A stretch of 64,000 bases of DNA, from positions 62,001 through 126,000 of the forward strand of contig JAODUP010000485.1 in NCBI GenBank assembly GCA_025642065.1, read 5' to 3'. The translations under genes were made by a program, and so were the position numbers. This DNA is from Paralvinella palmiformis. Lineage: Eukaryota > Annelida > Polychaeta > Terebellida > Alvinellidae. Shown one piece after another: positions 11,701 through 24,967 of the stretch. The notes under the pieces are model-generated. The model saw nothing but the letters and a program-made list of their open reading frames with translations, was not told where the DNA came from and searched no databases. The stretch's first letter is position 1, and every line of letters begins with the position of its first letter.

Positions 11701-12580
11701 AATACGGTGGGGGTAAAGGTTTCTAGTCGTGTTCCATTGCACGTGCTTAGTGGATCCAAGTTACGAAGGAACATTATCAGTTTTCCTGCGTTTAGTCTGT
11801 GACAGGTCTGTGGACTTCCATCTTGACCTATGGCTTTGGCCGCTTCTTCGTAGCGTGAATCTCCAGTGATTTACGACACTGACACTAATTGTCACTAACT
11901 GTCACTGGACTGATGACTGTTAAATATTGGAACTGACAAAGAATAACTGATTCTGATGTTTATTACCTTCTTTTTTCCCGGGCTCGTTTAAACGAGGTTC
12001 CTTTCGAACCTCTTTAGTTAACGCCTCTCCAGGGCCACACGGATTCCACGAAAGGCGGATTTTCTTTTACCATATTGGCCTCAGTTTGGCGTCTTAGAAC
12101 CTCAGATGACCCGAGAAATTAACTCCGACGTAGAATTGAATTTCACAATCAAAGGTTACCGAAGAGTCTCAGCGGTGTCTGCCCCCGGCTATTCCGATTT
12201 TAGAACTCGAAGGTATGCTTTGTTTATGAGCTGCGAAGCGAGTGATTGACATAAAGGGTTTTCAATGAAATAATACAAATACTATATATATTATAAAAGT
12301 ACTAACGCTAGTTTAAAAAAATATTTTTATGTAAGTTAAAATTAGTAACTGTTAGTTTCATTGTGTTTACACAAACATCTAAAGAGTGTTCTTCTTATAT
12401 TTTTCATATTTGATAAAAATTGTATTAAAAATGTAATATCTAAATAATACCATTTCATATTCTAAAACCAATGAAGTTGAGAATCTCCTATTCTTTGTAA
12501 CAAAATTAAAGCAACATTAAACATTTATCACGGTTAGCTAAATTACTATAACAGTTTAATGCTGGACCAACATGGTATAG
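11701..12580. other. No gene recognised; GC-richer than flanks to 12240
   Basis: 11700-12240 is visibly less AT-rich and contains 'ctgacactaattgtcactaa', a short repeated CACT-rich motif, but no coding frame. 12260-12560 is AT-rich intergenic sequence. Confidence 0.4.
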
Positions 12581-12583
12581 AAC

Positions 12584-12970
12584 ATGGCTGAACGAGTTGA
12601 GCAGAAGCTTTACTATAGAGTTGCTAATGGCAACAAACCTGGAATATATACCAGCTGGGGACAAGCATACCAACAAGGTATCAGGAATATCATTTAAAGT
12701 GTTTTCTGATATAGAAGAATGTTTAGAATTTATGGATGAACATTCCAGCTTGCATAAAGCTGACTTAATGGTCTATGAAGGCAGCGCCTTCCACGAGGTC
12801 AAAAACTTCAGCGGTCATCCCCAAGCCGACGTTGAAAGAACACGAACTCCAGTACTCTCATGGTTACCTTTGTATTAGATGTTCTCGTGTTCCCAAACAA
12901 TCTTTATATGATTGTTCCTGGCGAAAAATCATAAAGCCCTTAGCTAAGAATTGTTTGTCTATATATTGAG
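12584..12970 (+). pseudogene. Frameshifted RNase H1 hybrid-binding (viroplasmin-like) domain
   Basis: From ATG 12584 the frame reads 'MAERVEQKLYYRVANGNKPG' and then 'IYTSWGQAYQQG', the start of the RNase H1 N-terminal hybrid-binding domain. That domain recognises RNA/DNA duplexes through a YYAVxNGRxPGIYxSW pattern. After a one-base shift near 12678 the second half appears in another frame as 'VSGISFKVFSDIEECLEFM'. Sequence to 12970 remains open in overlapping frames ('YLCIRCSRVPKQSLYDC') without a recognised domain. No catalytic RNase H domain follows. It may be a transposon-associated or host-derived pseudogene. Confidence 0.65.
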
Positions 12971-13689
12971 CGAAGTGTAATTGATTTGATTAAATAATAT
13001 TTGTTAAAAAAATTTTGGGGGAATTTAAAAGAATGTATTTATATACTCAATTACCATGACTTTTTTGGATATTACGTGGTCAGCAATTGAGTTCTTTATT
13101 TGCCGACTTAGTGCCGTGCTAATGCCTCAATAGGCTATTAACAATCAGTTGGTTCAAGGTTCTAGTATTTTAATCACGTTTGTGGTATCTTCTTGTGAAT
13201 TGAAATAGATTTGCTATACATACCAGTGATATGATAATTTTGAATAGTGATGGTTTTGGTGTTCTCATGTAGAGGTCAGAACAGAACAGTCACTGGGTTT
13301 TTTTTCACGAGATTTATTTAGAGTAAATAATAGTTATTCACCAGCCGAGTTACTGTTAGTGTGCCGTGAAACAAGGGTGATTGCACATCTAAAGTTCCCC
13401 GACATTTATGGATTATTTTAATAGATAAAGATGGCAAAGAAGCAACAAAGAGTGACTTAAATGTGAGTCAGGTGATAAAGATACAATAGATCTTGATGGA
13501 ACTACAAAGGTGTGATATCTGAAGGATATTTTGAGGGTTTGTCCAACTAGTTTTGGACATACATTTTTGGAACAGTCATAGTTATACCACACCCAAGCCG
13601 GACAGTGTGTGTGTGTGTGTGTGTGTGTGTTTGTTTGTTTGTTTGTTTGTTTCTCGCCACCAATAAGTCTAGAAATCAACTGACCAATC
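12971..13689. other. No gene recognised; possible 5' region of the Tx1-like LINE
   Basis: Contains a (GT)n(GTTT)n array at about 13603-13653. Any LINE 5' UTR boundary cannot be placed by eye. Confidence 0.35.
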
Positions 13690-14251
13690 ATGGATAACAC
13701 AGAGATGATAAAAACTCTCAGCGAGCAAATGACTGCTCAACGTGATTTATTAGTCCAGGAAATTACAATTACAGCCCTTACAACAAGGATGAACATTTTG
13801 GAACAGGAGAAGCTTGCTACAAATGCTAATATCACCAGTTTGGAGAATAATAATAGAGAATTGGTGAAGCGAGTGAATTTGTTGGAGACAGATAATACTG
13901 CTGTAGCAGCCGCTCTCACTGAACAATAGGAAGGAAACGATAGCATAAGAACTGAAGTTATGTGGCTGAAAGGTGATCTGAAATTGATGAAGGATAATGC
14001 GATGAGAAATGAACAGTACACAAGACGAAATAACAATAAGACCTATGGTCTAGCTGCAAATAGGGGTGAAAGCTGTTTGGACACTGTCGGGAACACTGGT
14101 GAGGGACAAAATAAAGATAGAGATCACACCAGAACAGATAGCCATGGCACGCTGCATCTTTGGAAGACCAGGCAAACCTAGACCTATCATTGTGAGATTT
14201 GAGCAACATGATGTCAAGTTTGCTGTGCTAAAGCAAAGAGTAATGTATTGA
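13690..14251 (+). pseudogene. LINE ORF1p-like (coiled coil plus RRM/CTD)
   Basis: Residues 1-79 form a Leu/Ile-rich, Asn/Glu-rich helical segment like the coiled coil of L1 ORF1p, then TAG at 13927-13929. The same frame resumes with 'MWLKGDLKLMKDNAMRNEQY' and 'TRRNN', the entry to the RNA-binding RRM. A frame change carries on to 'IEITPEQIAMARCIFGRPGK' and 'PRPIIVRFEQHDVKFAVLKQ', the RRM/C-terminal domain of L1-type ORF1. In L1 this protein coats the element RNA and acts as a nucleic-acid chaperone. One stop and at least one frameshift make it a pseudogene. Confidence 0.7.
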
Positions 14252-15082
14252 TGCTTGGACCTGGAACAGGAAAATATTTATCAAGGTCCACAAGGACAAG
14301 ATTAACAAATTTACCTACGCAACACGCATTCCAAACCCATTCTGTTGAGCTATTAGCTGTCACTGTCATAAAGAAGACTATTATTATTATTATACTGATG
14401 AACTTTACAACACAAACATAGTTAGGATTACAATAAGCTATTAAATGCCTATATGGATTTTAGATATGTATGGATATATATGGATAACGAAAGAAAAGGA
14501 TACAGGTATACATATACATGATTATTATAGATAAGATTATTGATTATACTGAATTGCCGTTTTAGTTACAATATTCATCAAAATTCCAGTATTAATTATA
14601 TGTATACTGATGTTTTGTTTCCTTCTTTTCCAATCATGTTTTGTTAAGTGTAATATGAATTTATACCGAGAAATGTACAATTTATCACCGTGGCCTAAAA
14701 TGTACCAATCTCTGTCACCAAAACCAAACATGCCATGTGAATCACTGGACCATGACAAGTAGTATTCCAATTACAGTAGGGATCGTTTCAACCGTGAAGA
14801 AAAGGAATGAACTGTGGGGGTACAGTGACTCATATGTATATTCCAAGTGTATTACACTGATATTCTGTGCGTGAATGTACAGAACTTAGTTATGGTCACA
14901 ATTGTATACTATGTATAATGCACAATCCCTTTTTATTTCTCTTATTTCAAGTCCACCTTTTATCAACACCAGCCTCAGTGTGATATAAATGCCAAACATA
15001 AAAATAAGATGATATTCAACATTTATTTTGTGGGTGGACCTAGATTTAACATAGGGCTCTCAACTATTATATTACTCATTGT

Positions 15083-16674
15083 ATAGTATTTGTAGTCTGA
15101 ACTGTAATGGTATCAGAGACCCATCCGAACGAAAACAAGTCTTTTCTTCGCTGCACAACAAAAATTACAATATTATATTACCGTAGGAAACCCATTCCAT
15201 CCCAAATGATGAACAAAGCTGGAAAGGGAATGGGGTGGAACAATATTGTATTCTCATGGATCTAATGAAGGCAGAGGGGTAGCAATATTGATTATAAACC
15301 TGGTAAATTATGACATTGTGGAGACACATAGTTCGGAAGGGAGAACATTATTGATAAAATTACGTATTGGTAGCAGAGAAATACTCATACTAAATGTATA
15401 TGCCGCCAACTTCGATAGTTTTTCTCTTCTTTGAAAATTTTATAACAAAACTTATGGACTTTGAATGTCGTAAAATAATTATATGTTTCTAGTGTCCGAC
15501 TCTATACAATGTTGCGTCGAATGTTCATCAATTGGTCCAGGCTATAGAACATACCACTCTCTAGTATTAATTGCTGTTTTGTAGATGTAGAAACGGGACC
15601 AGGTTACTGGAAATTAATTGTTCGCCCTTAATTGATCCATAATAGGTGAATTTTATAAGAGCTGGAATTAAGGAATACTGTAATCGGCATATAAATGACG
15701 GTTTAACCCCAGATTATTTATATTGGGAAATGTTAAAGACGGAATTTCGAAGAACTTCTATAGCTTATTCAGCCCCTAAAAAGCGAGAACAGCAACAGAA
15801 ACAAACAATTTCAGAAGAAGAAATAACTATATTGGAAAATAAGGTCCCCAAAAAAGAACAAGAATATAATAGATTACAACATTGTAAAATCCTTATCCAA
15901 ATCGTATACAAAAATTAAGTAAAAGGCAGTACAATAGAGTAGAATGCTGGGGTATGAGCAGCTTAATTTAGAAAAAAAGTAATCAAGCAAATAAGTCCAC
16001 ATATAAGTTAAAAAGAGCAAACAGGAATTTAATGGATAACAATAACGATAATTCTCAAGAAATTAACTCGGTTCTATGCTAATTTATGTAATCAAAGTAA
16101 GTGTTTTAAATCTGCTTCAGATGAATTAAAGCAAGAATTTATACCAAAAGAAAGCCGTGTAAAATTAAGCCAGGAACTTCAAGACAGTTGTGAAGGTTTA
16201 ATAACAAAGCAATAATTAACTGTGGCATTAACAATACAAAAATAACAAGTTTCCTGGATCAGATGGTATACCAGATATATTTAAAAAAATGTTTGGAATG
16301 AAATTGGTAATTAATTATTGAAATCTCTTAAATATTCATATATACACGGTCTATTATCTATTAATCAGCGAAGTGGGGGGTGATCGGCCTAATACCCAAA
16401 GGTAAAAAGGATACATTATATTTAAACAAACTGGCGTCCATTAACCTTACTTTGTACAGACTTTAAACCTGCCTCTAAAGTTATTGCCACCAGAGTAAAA
16501 ATAACTTTACTACCAAATTTAATAAATCCCAGTAAAACAGCCTTTGTGCCAGTATGATACATCGGGATAAACATTAATACAATATTACAACTAATTGAAA
16601 CAACAGAAAAAGAAAACATTCCTGGTCTAATACTGTCAGTTCATTTTACTAAAGCCTTTGTTCATTTGGATTGG
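15083..16674 (+). pseudogene. Tx1-like LINE ORF2, endonuclease and N-terminal RT part
   Basis: 'SLNCNGIRDPSERKQVF' and 'ETHSIPNDEQSW' mark an AP-like endonuclease, and 'SHGSNEGRGVAIL' and 'LILNVYAAN' continue it. A linker around 15646-15918 (DYLYWEMLKTEFRR, IAYSAPKK) is typical of L1/Tx1. The RT begins near 16240 ('PGSDGIPDIF'), and later pieces read 'DFK..SKVIATRVK' in shifted frames and 'FTKAFVHLDW' at the insert border. The family nicks target DNA and reverse-transcribes at the nick. Multiple frame breaks rule out activity. Confidence 0.7.
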
Positions 16675-17570
<896 letters not shown>

Positions 17571-19063
17571 TTCCCTCCAACAGTGGATAAAATTATTCAC
17601 CACAAATGTAACTGCCGTTGTTAATGTCAATGGATGGTTCACTTCATATTTTTATATTGAAAAAGGAACGAGACAAGGAGATCCAATTGCAGCTTATTTA
17701 TTTATATTATGTGCAGAATTACTAGGCCGGAAAGTAAGAATTGACGAAAATGTAAAAGGTATCAAGATTGGAGACAATATGTATAGAATCTGCGAGTTTG
17801 CTGGTGATACTCTAATGTTTTTTGATGGTACTCGAGCATCATTAGATAAGTGTTTAGAAATATTATTGCAGTTCTCTTATATATCAGGTCTAGCCATTAA
17901 TTTTGGAAAAAACAAATGCATATAGAATAGGCTAAATACAAGTTGTAACCTGTCTGAGGGTCCAATAGAAACATTGGTATTAAAAGACCAATATTAAACA
18001 TATATCAAATATTTGATATTAACTATGAACCCAAGATTAGAGAATTATATTTAAAAGTTAAAAGATGGGGGACTCGTCATATGTATTTAGAAGGTAAAGT
18101 TACAATTATAAAAACCTTTGGTGTTAGTCAATTATTATATTTGGCTTCTGTACTACCAACCCCTACACAAAATATTATTAGTAAGATAGATAATCACATA
18201 TTCTCCTTTATATTGGATAACAAACAAGATAAGATTAAGAGAGATGTTATGATCAACACATTTGTTAATGGTGGTTTAAAAAAAAACAATTCAAATTTTC
18301 AAAAGGTATATTATAGGAGATACAGATAGTATGTGGTGGCAAATTTATATTTCAATGTAATTTAGAGAAAACTGATGTTGAGAGAATTAACCTAGGGTCA
18401 ACGCTTTGGACAGATATATTAAAATGCTAGTGTGAGTACAATTACAAACAGAAGAATGAAACATCTTCTGGTAGTCAGATCATATGGCTAAATTCTCATA
18501 TAAGGCTTGACAACTAAATATCATATAATGTAGAATGTATTGAAAACCAATTACAGACTCTTAATGATTTATCCTATGAAACCAACTTACTAGATATAAA
18601 TATGATTCACATGCTTTATGATGACAACCTAACAATTATGCAATACAATAGTACTATTAGTGCTATTCAACGAGAATGGAAATTCCAAATGTTACATGTT
18701 GCTGGAATTAACGAAGAAACCATCCCGCATGATAAATATAACAAACTAACCCGTATGTCCAATAAATATGTTTCAAATATTGTATAAGCAGAATTGATTT
18801 CAAATGTTTCAAAATCAACAAATTTACAAGAGAAGTGGTCACATCATATTACATAATTAAAGATGGTCAAATAAAATAAAATAAACATTTTACGCGTATC
18901 TGTAGTGTGAACATAAAAGTTTTCAATACAAATTATGACATATAACTCTATTTTTTAACAACAAGCTTTATGTTTTTAATATGGTAAACTCCATTATGTG
19001 TGATTCATGTAATAACCATGCTGACTTGGTGGATCACAGAATGTGGTTTTGCACAAATATCAA
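17571..19063 (+). pseudogene. Tx1-like LINE ORF2, RT remainder and C-terminal domain
   Basis: 'FGNSLQQWIKLF' picks up after the insert, then 'KGTRQGDPIAAYLF' (RT motif 4 region). The catalytic box is 'EFAGDT' where FADDT is expected. 'YISGLAINFGKNKC' follows. The C-terminal domain has 'LEGKVTIIKTFGVSQLLYLA' at 18087 and 'MLHVAGINEETIPHDKY' at 18690. A CxxC...H...C knuckle ('CDSCNNHADLVDHRMWFC') is encoded near 18997-19050, a feature of L1/Tx1 tails. Frame changes occur between 17925 and 18081 and again after 18329. Confidence 0.7.
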
Positions 19064-19127
19064 ATTAGTCTAGTCTAACGTGAAATAGGATACAAATTAG
19101 TCTAGTCTAACGAGAAATAGGATAACA

Positions 19128-19141
19128 ATAGTAGTAGTAAT

Positions 19142-19216
<75 letters not shown>

Positions 19217-19749
19217 GAATATTAATAATAATAAATTGTCAGTCGTATTCCATGCTAAGATAAGAATATCTAGAGAATAAAAAGATTATATCGATAATTA
19301 TTTATCGATAACTGTTTTGTCACAACATGACGTATAAACATAAAATAGGAAAACAGTTATTTTCTATTACTGATAATCGGGATTGTGTGTATTGATCCTG
19401 TGTCGTATCACTTTCATACTACTTTTTTCGTCTAAATCTTTAATTTGTATTTTTTCTCCAAATAACGTTTCAAATGTTTTTATCAGTTAGTACATCCTAC
19501 GCGTTATTGTGACACAGCGACTACCAGATTACAATATATACTCATTCAATTACTCTTAATGCCGATTATAATCTAAAAATCAGTTTATTGTTACTGATAT
19601 TTCATGTAAATTCATTGATAGCAAAATGACCATTTTTGATAATAAATAAATCTGTGAATCAAAGATTTATACAGAGCCAAGATCACTTACTTCTATTATC
19701 ACATCAATTAATATGGTACATTATTCATAATATCAATCTAAATACTTAT
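19128..19749 (+). repeat. Dispersed repeat R1, copy b
   Basis: A (TAA)n tract, then the R1 landmarks 'gtcagtcgtattccatgcta' and 'gtgtgtattgatcctgtgtc', ending near 'aatctaaatactta'. It abuts the 3' end of the Tx1-like LINE. Confidence 0.75.
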
Positions 19750-20040
19750 ATTATCGTCGCCTACAGGTTAGGCAGGACTAACAGTCCGAGACCAATTCTA
19801 GTCCGGATTGCTACAGCTGATCTAAAGATGGAGGTGCTGGGTAGACGAAATATCCCGAAAGACAGAATCGCTTGAAGCAGCATGAAGATGTAGAACAAGC
19901 ATGGCCAAGGAACTGCAAGATTTCTGTGAAACATAAAACAGGGAAAAGATTTGATGTCAGATGGGCGTTGCCTCTGGATGAAGCGCTGAGCAGAAACGAA
20001 CGACATTCCTCACCTCATTCGTCATCTCCTAGGTGATATT
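19740..20040 (+). pseudogene. Possible LINE ORF1 C-terminal fragment
   Basis: The frame 'AYRLGRTNSPRPILVRIATA' resembles the end of the ORF1p RNA-binding region (a Rx...RPILVRF-type pattern). It stops at 19873, and sequence in another frame continues to about 20035. Too short to assign a family. Confidence 0.4.
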
Positions 20041-20520
20041 GACTAGCTTCGTGCAATTTTTGCGGCTATATTTAACAGGAACCAATGGATTTTGGATCAT
20101 CATTTATTAAATATAATATCACATTTTAAGTGACACAACTCCATAAAATTGTAAGTATTTAATGTTATTATCAATTAGTGCTATATTCACGTATTCGTAC
20201 AGTTGGCATACACTGGTTTATCTAAACATTAGATTAAATACATGACTGCTATTAATTAAAATATTTCTATTCGCTCCTTATGTTCTATTTGCATCAAGCT
20301 ATGTATAATCAATGGCAAGACACACAGTTACCATCAGTCTGGCCTAATAGTTGTGAGCAGATTAATTGTACAGTTAGTTTAAGGTGTCTAAACATTGAAC
20401 CAACTTGGAAATATTCCTTTCTCTTGTGCTTTTGTTTACTTTGAGCTCATCCGAGCACTCACACTCGGAGAGGGTGTTTTAAACAGCTGCATGTGGTTTT
20501 GTATTATATTGTATTGTATT
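20041..20520. other. No gene recognised
   Basis: AT-rich. The open frame at 20395-20661 is hydrophobic and merges into the 5' part of the following LINE without a domain match. Confidence 0.35.
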
Positions 20521-21693
20521 GGTCTTATTTGGTTCATTTTTATTTCGATTCACTTTATGTTCTTGACAGATGTAAACATGAACAAAGTACTTATTTGTGA
20601 GGTCATGCACTTGGTGAACAAGACATGCCCAGAATGGTTATGCAGCAATTATAATGATTAGCCAATTCGAAATAAATAAAATACTGAAAACCCCAGCCTG
20701 GATCTGAAAAATATTACACGTGATAACAGCTATCCTTCCGATGATGATACTTCTCATGCTGATGATTCAATAATCTGTTCAAGGATGGACTCAAACTATT
20801 ATGAACTTGATCAATTTATATCCTTACAAGGGTCACATCCACTGCATGACAAATATAGTGCTATACATATGAATATTCGGAGCCTGTCTGACAAATTTAT
20901 TAAACTTAAACTTTATCTTGAAAGATTAGATGAAATCAAAATAAAATTTGATTTCATATTATTGTGCGAAACATTTTGCACTAACACTAATTTTGATCTG
21001 TGCAACATAGCGGGGTACAACCTTGTGTGTAAAAACAGGAAACACATGAAAGCTGGTGGTGTCGGCATGTATGTGAGTGATAGATACGAATATGTTGTTC
21101 GAGAAGATTTATCTTTATTTCAGGAACATATATTTGAATAATTATTTCTTGAAATAACAAATGCAAGAAATAAAATTCTTATTGGAGAGATGTATATCGG
21201 GTTCCAAATGCACACTGTTAAGAATATATTACCAAATATGATTCATTGTTGAGCAGGATTAATGATGAGAATGTTGAGCTTATTATTGGCGCTGATCAGA
21301 ACATAAACTATCTCAATATTAATACTAATCAGGCTACTGACCTGCTCAGCACATATTTGTTAGTTGGAATGGTTCCTACTGTCTCACGACCAACAAGGAT
21401 AACACATACATCGGCAACGTTGATAGATAATTTTTATGTAAGAATCAACAAACTTGATAAAACGTTGTCTGGTATATTATATGTTTACTTGTCAGATCAT
21501 TTGCCAATATGTATTTATATGGGCAGTAAGACTAAAATAAAACCAAAGCCACTCACTTTCAAATATCGGAAACTAGATGAAAATGCGTTTAAGAACATTA
21601 AAACGCTTTTATGTGTCCCTAATTGGTCATGTCTTAATAATATCGGCATTGGAGAATCATATGAAAAGTTTGTTGATACTATACATGAATACA

Positions 21694-21755
<62 letters not shown>

Positions 21756-22316
21756 ATAAAAACTGTTCATATCCCGCCTAAATGTATTATACGAGAACCG
21801 TATTGTAAAGCCATATTGTTTGCCGATAACACAACACTCTATGCGTCTTCCAAACAACCTGGTGAACTTTATCACAAAATTAATAATGATTTAGATTGCC
21901 TATGTGACTGGTTCAAGGCTAAGAAATTGTCACTTAATATTGCCAAAACCAATTACATGTTATCCCAGTATGTGAATGATCATGCTAACAATGGCTTAAG
22001 TGTCTGTATTGGTACTGATAAGATTCAACGGAATGATGTTATGAAGTTTTAGGGAATTCATACTGACAACAAACTAATATGGAAGGAGCACATTAAACGT
22101 GTCAATTTAAAGGTTTCTAAGGCACGTTATATCCTGCGCACGTAATATCAGTGTACATATCGTCTTGAATGTCAAACAATGTATATTATTGTCATGGGTT
22201 CACAACCTATAAGATTAATGGTGTTACCTTTCTGTATATTGTATCATGAAAAATGGTTGTAATATATATGTCAATTATGTATAGCATATGGAGGAATAAA
22301 ACACTTACTTACTTAT

Positions 22317-22320
<4 letters not shown>
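20521..22320 (+). mobile_element. L2/CR1-like LINE with internal deletion bridged by (TA)n
   Basis: Endonuclease N-terminal part at 20785-21141 ('AIHMNIRSLSDK', 'LLCETFC', 'AGGVGMYVSD'), then a frame break. A 268-codon frame at 21246-22052 holds the endonuclease end ('IIGADQNINYL', 'SATLIDNFYV', 'SDHLPICIY'). It then runs through a (TA)n array at about 21697-21752 straight into RT motif C ('AILFADNTTLY', normally FADD) and 'WFKAKKLSLNIAKTNYM'. The RT fingers and most of the palm are missing. The 3' UTR ends in 'ggaataaaacacttacttac' with an (ACTT)n-like tail at about 22300-22316. Confidence 0.72.

Positions 22321-22376
<56 letters not shown>
22319..22376. repeat. (TA)n microsatellite
   Basis: About 28 TA units between the LINE tail and a SINE. 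Confidence 0.95.
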
Positions 22377-22379
<3 letters not shown>

Positions 22380-22397
22380 TAAGTGTATGTATATATA

Positions 22398-22560
22398 GGG
22401 CGCCTCCGTGATCTATTTGGTAGCCCATTAGACCACAGATCACTATCCCCTGAGTTCGAATCTCGGCGTGGGTATATATGAAGAGTGTTTCATCTTAGAC
22501 TTCGCTTCATTACATTTGGAGGTCGCTCGGCCCATTTAGTCTACCATGTTTACAAAAGTC
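22398..22560 (+). mobile_element. tRNA-derived SINE, family 1, copy a
   Basis: The head is 'gggcgcctccgtgatctatt', the B box 'gagttcgaatctc', and the body 'gtttcatcttagacttcgct' then 'ggaggtcgctcggcccattt'. The same order occurs at 42352-42545 (+), 59248-59400 (-) and, truncated, at 57832-57910 (+). The A-box arm is mutated here, so it is not a tRNA gene. Confidence 0.8.
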
Positions 22561-22609
22561 TATGTATGTGTCTGTACGTGGATGAGTGCGTATGTGTGTG
22601 TATTTTATA

Positions 22610-22770
22610 TAGTGGCACTGGCACAGAACATCAACATCCCTATGTATCCTTTGAGACCTCTACCACCGTAAATATAAATATAAATAACTTTTACATTAAT
22701 CTAAATATAAAATGTTCTACATCTCCACATATAGATATGTTTACATTCAACAGTAGTTATTGATAAAGTG

Positions 22771-22847
<77 letters not shown>
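22610..22847 (+). repeat. Repeat R2, copy b (internally deleted), ending in (TA)n
   Basis: Shares 'ctccacatat' and 'tttacattcaacagtagtta' with copy a, but the segment holding the 40-codon ORF is deleted. A (TA)n array at about 22769-22847 follows, as in copy a. Confidence 0.65.
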
Positions 22848-22851
<4 letters not shown>

Positions 22852-23103
22852 TATTTAAGAGCCAGTGGAAGACAGTTGGTCATTTCCCAATTTCCATCAC
22901 TGTACTTTTGTTTTAATATTTAATGTTTACCTCGTATGTTGATATAAGACAGGACATTGGAAATAAACATCTTATCATATCATATCTTAGAAATTTGTCT
23001 AGTCAACATTGTCTATAAGTCCATCTATTCATCTATTGAGAACTGGATATCTCCATCCACTACACCAGCGGTGTCAAATAGGTATCTACCACACACAACA
23101 GTA

Positions 23104-23107
<4 letters not shown>

Positions 23108-23196
<89 letters not shown>
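23108..23196. repeat. (TA)n microsatellite, about 90 bp
   Basis: Uninterrupted TA units at the left border of the PAN-EGF copy 2 upstream block. Confidence 0.95.
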
Positions 23197-23198
<2 letters not shown>

Positions 23199-23199
23199 C

Positions 23200-23334
23200 T
23201 TTTGCATTTTTTGGGGTTTATTTCTTTATTCGTTTGTTGTGGCTTTTCTTCGTTCTTTTGTCTATCAATCTATATATACGTTCAAATGTATTGATGTATA
23301 TTTGTACCTTTAGTTTGTTTGTGTTTGGCATACG

Positions 23335-23385
<51 letters not shown>

Positions 23386-24320
23386 CTCTCTCCATCTCTC
23401 TCTCTATCTCTCTCTCTCTCTCCCTCTCTCTCTCTCTCTCTTGTGTGTGTGTGTGTGTGTGTGTGTTTATGTTAATGTGTATGTATGTATCAACAGTGTG
23501 GATAAACACTGACACAGATAATATGGAAACGTTAATTAAAACTTCCGGACGATTCATCAGGTCACGTGTAATGTATAATGTATCATCAGAACATAAGCAA
23601 TATAGTTCTAAACATGAATCACTGACATTTGTGTTTTCTGATAATAACACGCCATGGTCAGATCGCGATTAACGTCCTATTTATAATTATTTTGTATTTG
23701 TTGTATCTTTCTTCTAACCTGCGCTTTTCAAACTTTATAAATCGATTGACAAAGCTTTCAAAAATCAGTTCGTCCAAAACGGCTGCTTTCATGGTGCGAC
23801 TGCTATTAAAATTGATAGCTTAATTGCTCTAGAAAATTGACATTTGTGGCAAACTGGCGTTGTTAAAACTATATATTTACATTTAGAAACCAGAACCAAT
23901 CTCTACTAGACAAAACATATAAATATAATAAAGGGATTTAGTGTCATTAATGACAACCATACTACAGCTAGCCATGAATGTTATAACATGGACTGGATAT
24001 AAATGGACTTAGGAAAGATGATTCTGTTCCCAGATACTACAAAAGCGAATTATATATACAGCTCACATTGTTATATACAAAACGCCAACCAGTTAAAGTG
24101 AGCCCAATGTCACTGCATGAGATGCGAAACATTGGTTATAGTCATGCATCAAAATAACTTATAATGCTTAAAGAGTGTACTATGTCTGATATGACTATTT
24201 AAATGCTGGATTCCAAGGAAAAACACCTATAGAGTACATAACTTCATAACCATGTGTGCGCGCATGCGTGCTCGCGTATACCTGGAGATAGTGAGAGAGA
24301 GAACCGAGTTGAACATTTTG
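23200..24320 (+). promoter_or_regulatory. Upstream block of PAN-EGF copy 2 with TATA element
   Basis: Contains a (CT)n(GT)n compound array (about 23335-23465), then a stretch shared with 33.4-33.7 kb (+) and the 32.5 and 48.4 kb (-) blocks, then the core with 'tataaatggacttagg' at 23998-24013 and 'tctgttccca' just after. Conservation of the core with copies 1 and 3 supports promoter function. The microsatellite border is a constant feature of these blocks. Confidence 0.5.
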
Positions 24321-24581
24321 TCCCTCCTTACACTTTGCGTCCTGTGGTAATTTGTACTGTGGGGTTATGTCCTGGGAGATTTTGTCCGGATACATTAAAT
24401 TAGAGTGATTAAATAATAATGAAGTATTTGTGCAAAAGAAAGATAATAACCTCCGGTAAATTGGGTTATAGAACAGCGCCGTTTTGTTATTGGAATAAGG
24501 ACAATAACTATAATACTCATAATAATAACCACAATAAAAATAATAATAATAATAACGATTTTTGTTGTTGTTTTCTTTCAG

Positions 24582-24967
24582 GAGAACATCACTGACGTTC
24601 ATGTCTAAATCGAGTTGACTCCCATCATTCCAAATTGTCTGTCTCGAGTGTACACACAGCCAGCTGTCAGTAATGTTGGTTATCAAAGATTTTGTTATTC
24701 TGGTCATCATTCTGACAAAAACAGGATGTTGTCAGGAAACTGTACCAACTCACCTCGTGTCTACCGAGAAAAGGCCTTTCGATGATGACTTGGTGTTTAC
24801 AATTAGCACAAAAACAAAAGAACAATGTCATTATATCTGTATCCAAAATAACGAGTGTGTGGCTGTTATTTATCGTGATCCTGGATTCCTTTGTCACGGC
24901 TACAAGACGATGTCTGAGGATGAATACCTTGTTCAAGATGAGTATGGATGGCACGTAACACGGACAG
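24582..24967 (+). CDS. PAN-EGF secreted protein copy 2, signal peptide and PAN-like exon
   Basis: The acceptor 'ttttctttcag' ends at 24581. ATG 24673 is the shared start. Coding is 24673-24967 (295 nt, phase 1), donor GT at 24968. The signal peptide ('MLVIKDFVILVIILTKTGCC') and PAN-like core 'EQCHYICIQNNECVAVIY' are intact, with all four core cysteines. It differs from copy 1 at only a handful of residues. This exon is open and well conserved, but the downstream EGF exon is damaged. Confidence 0.68.

Noticed and set aside
24195..24710. 171-codon minus-strand ORF
   Set aside because: Runs antisense through the 5' UTR, splice acceptor and promoter-proximal sequence of copy 2 and has no domain.
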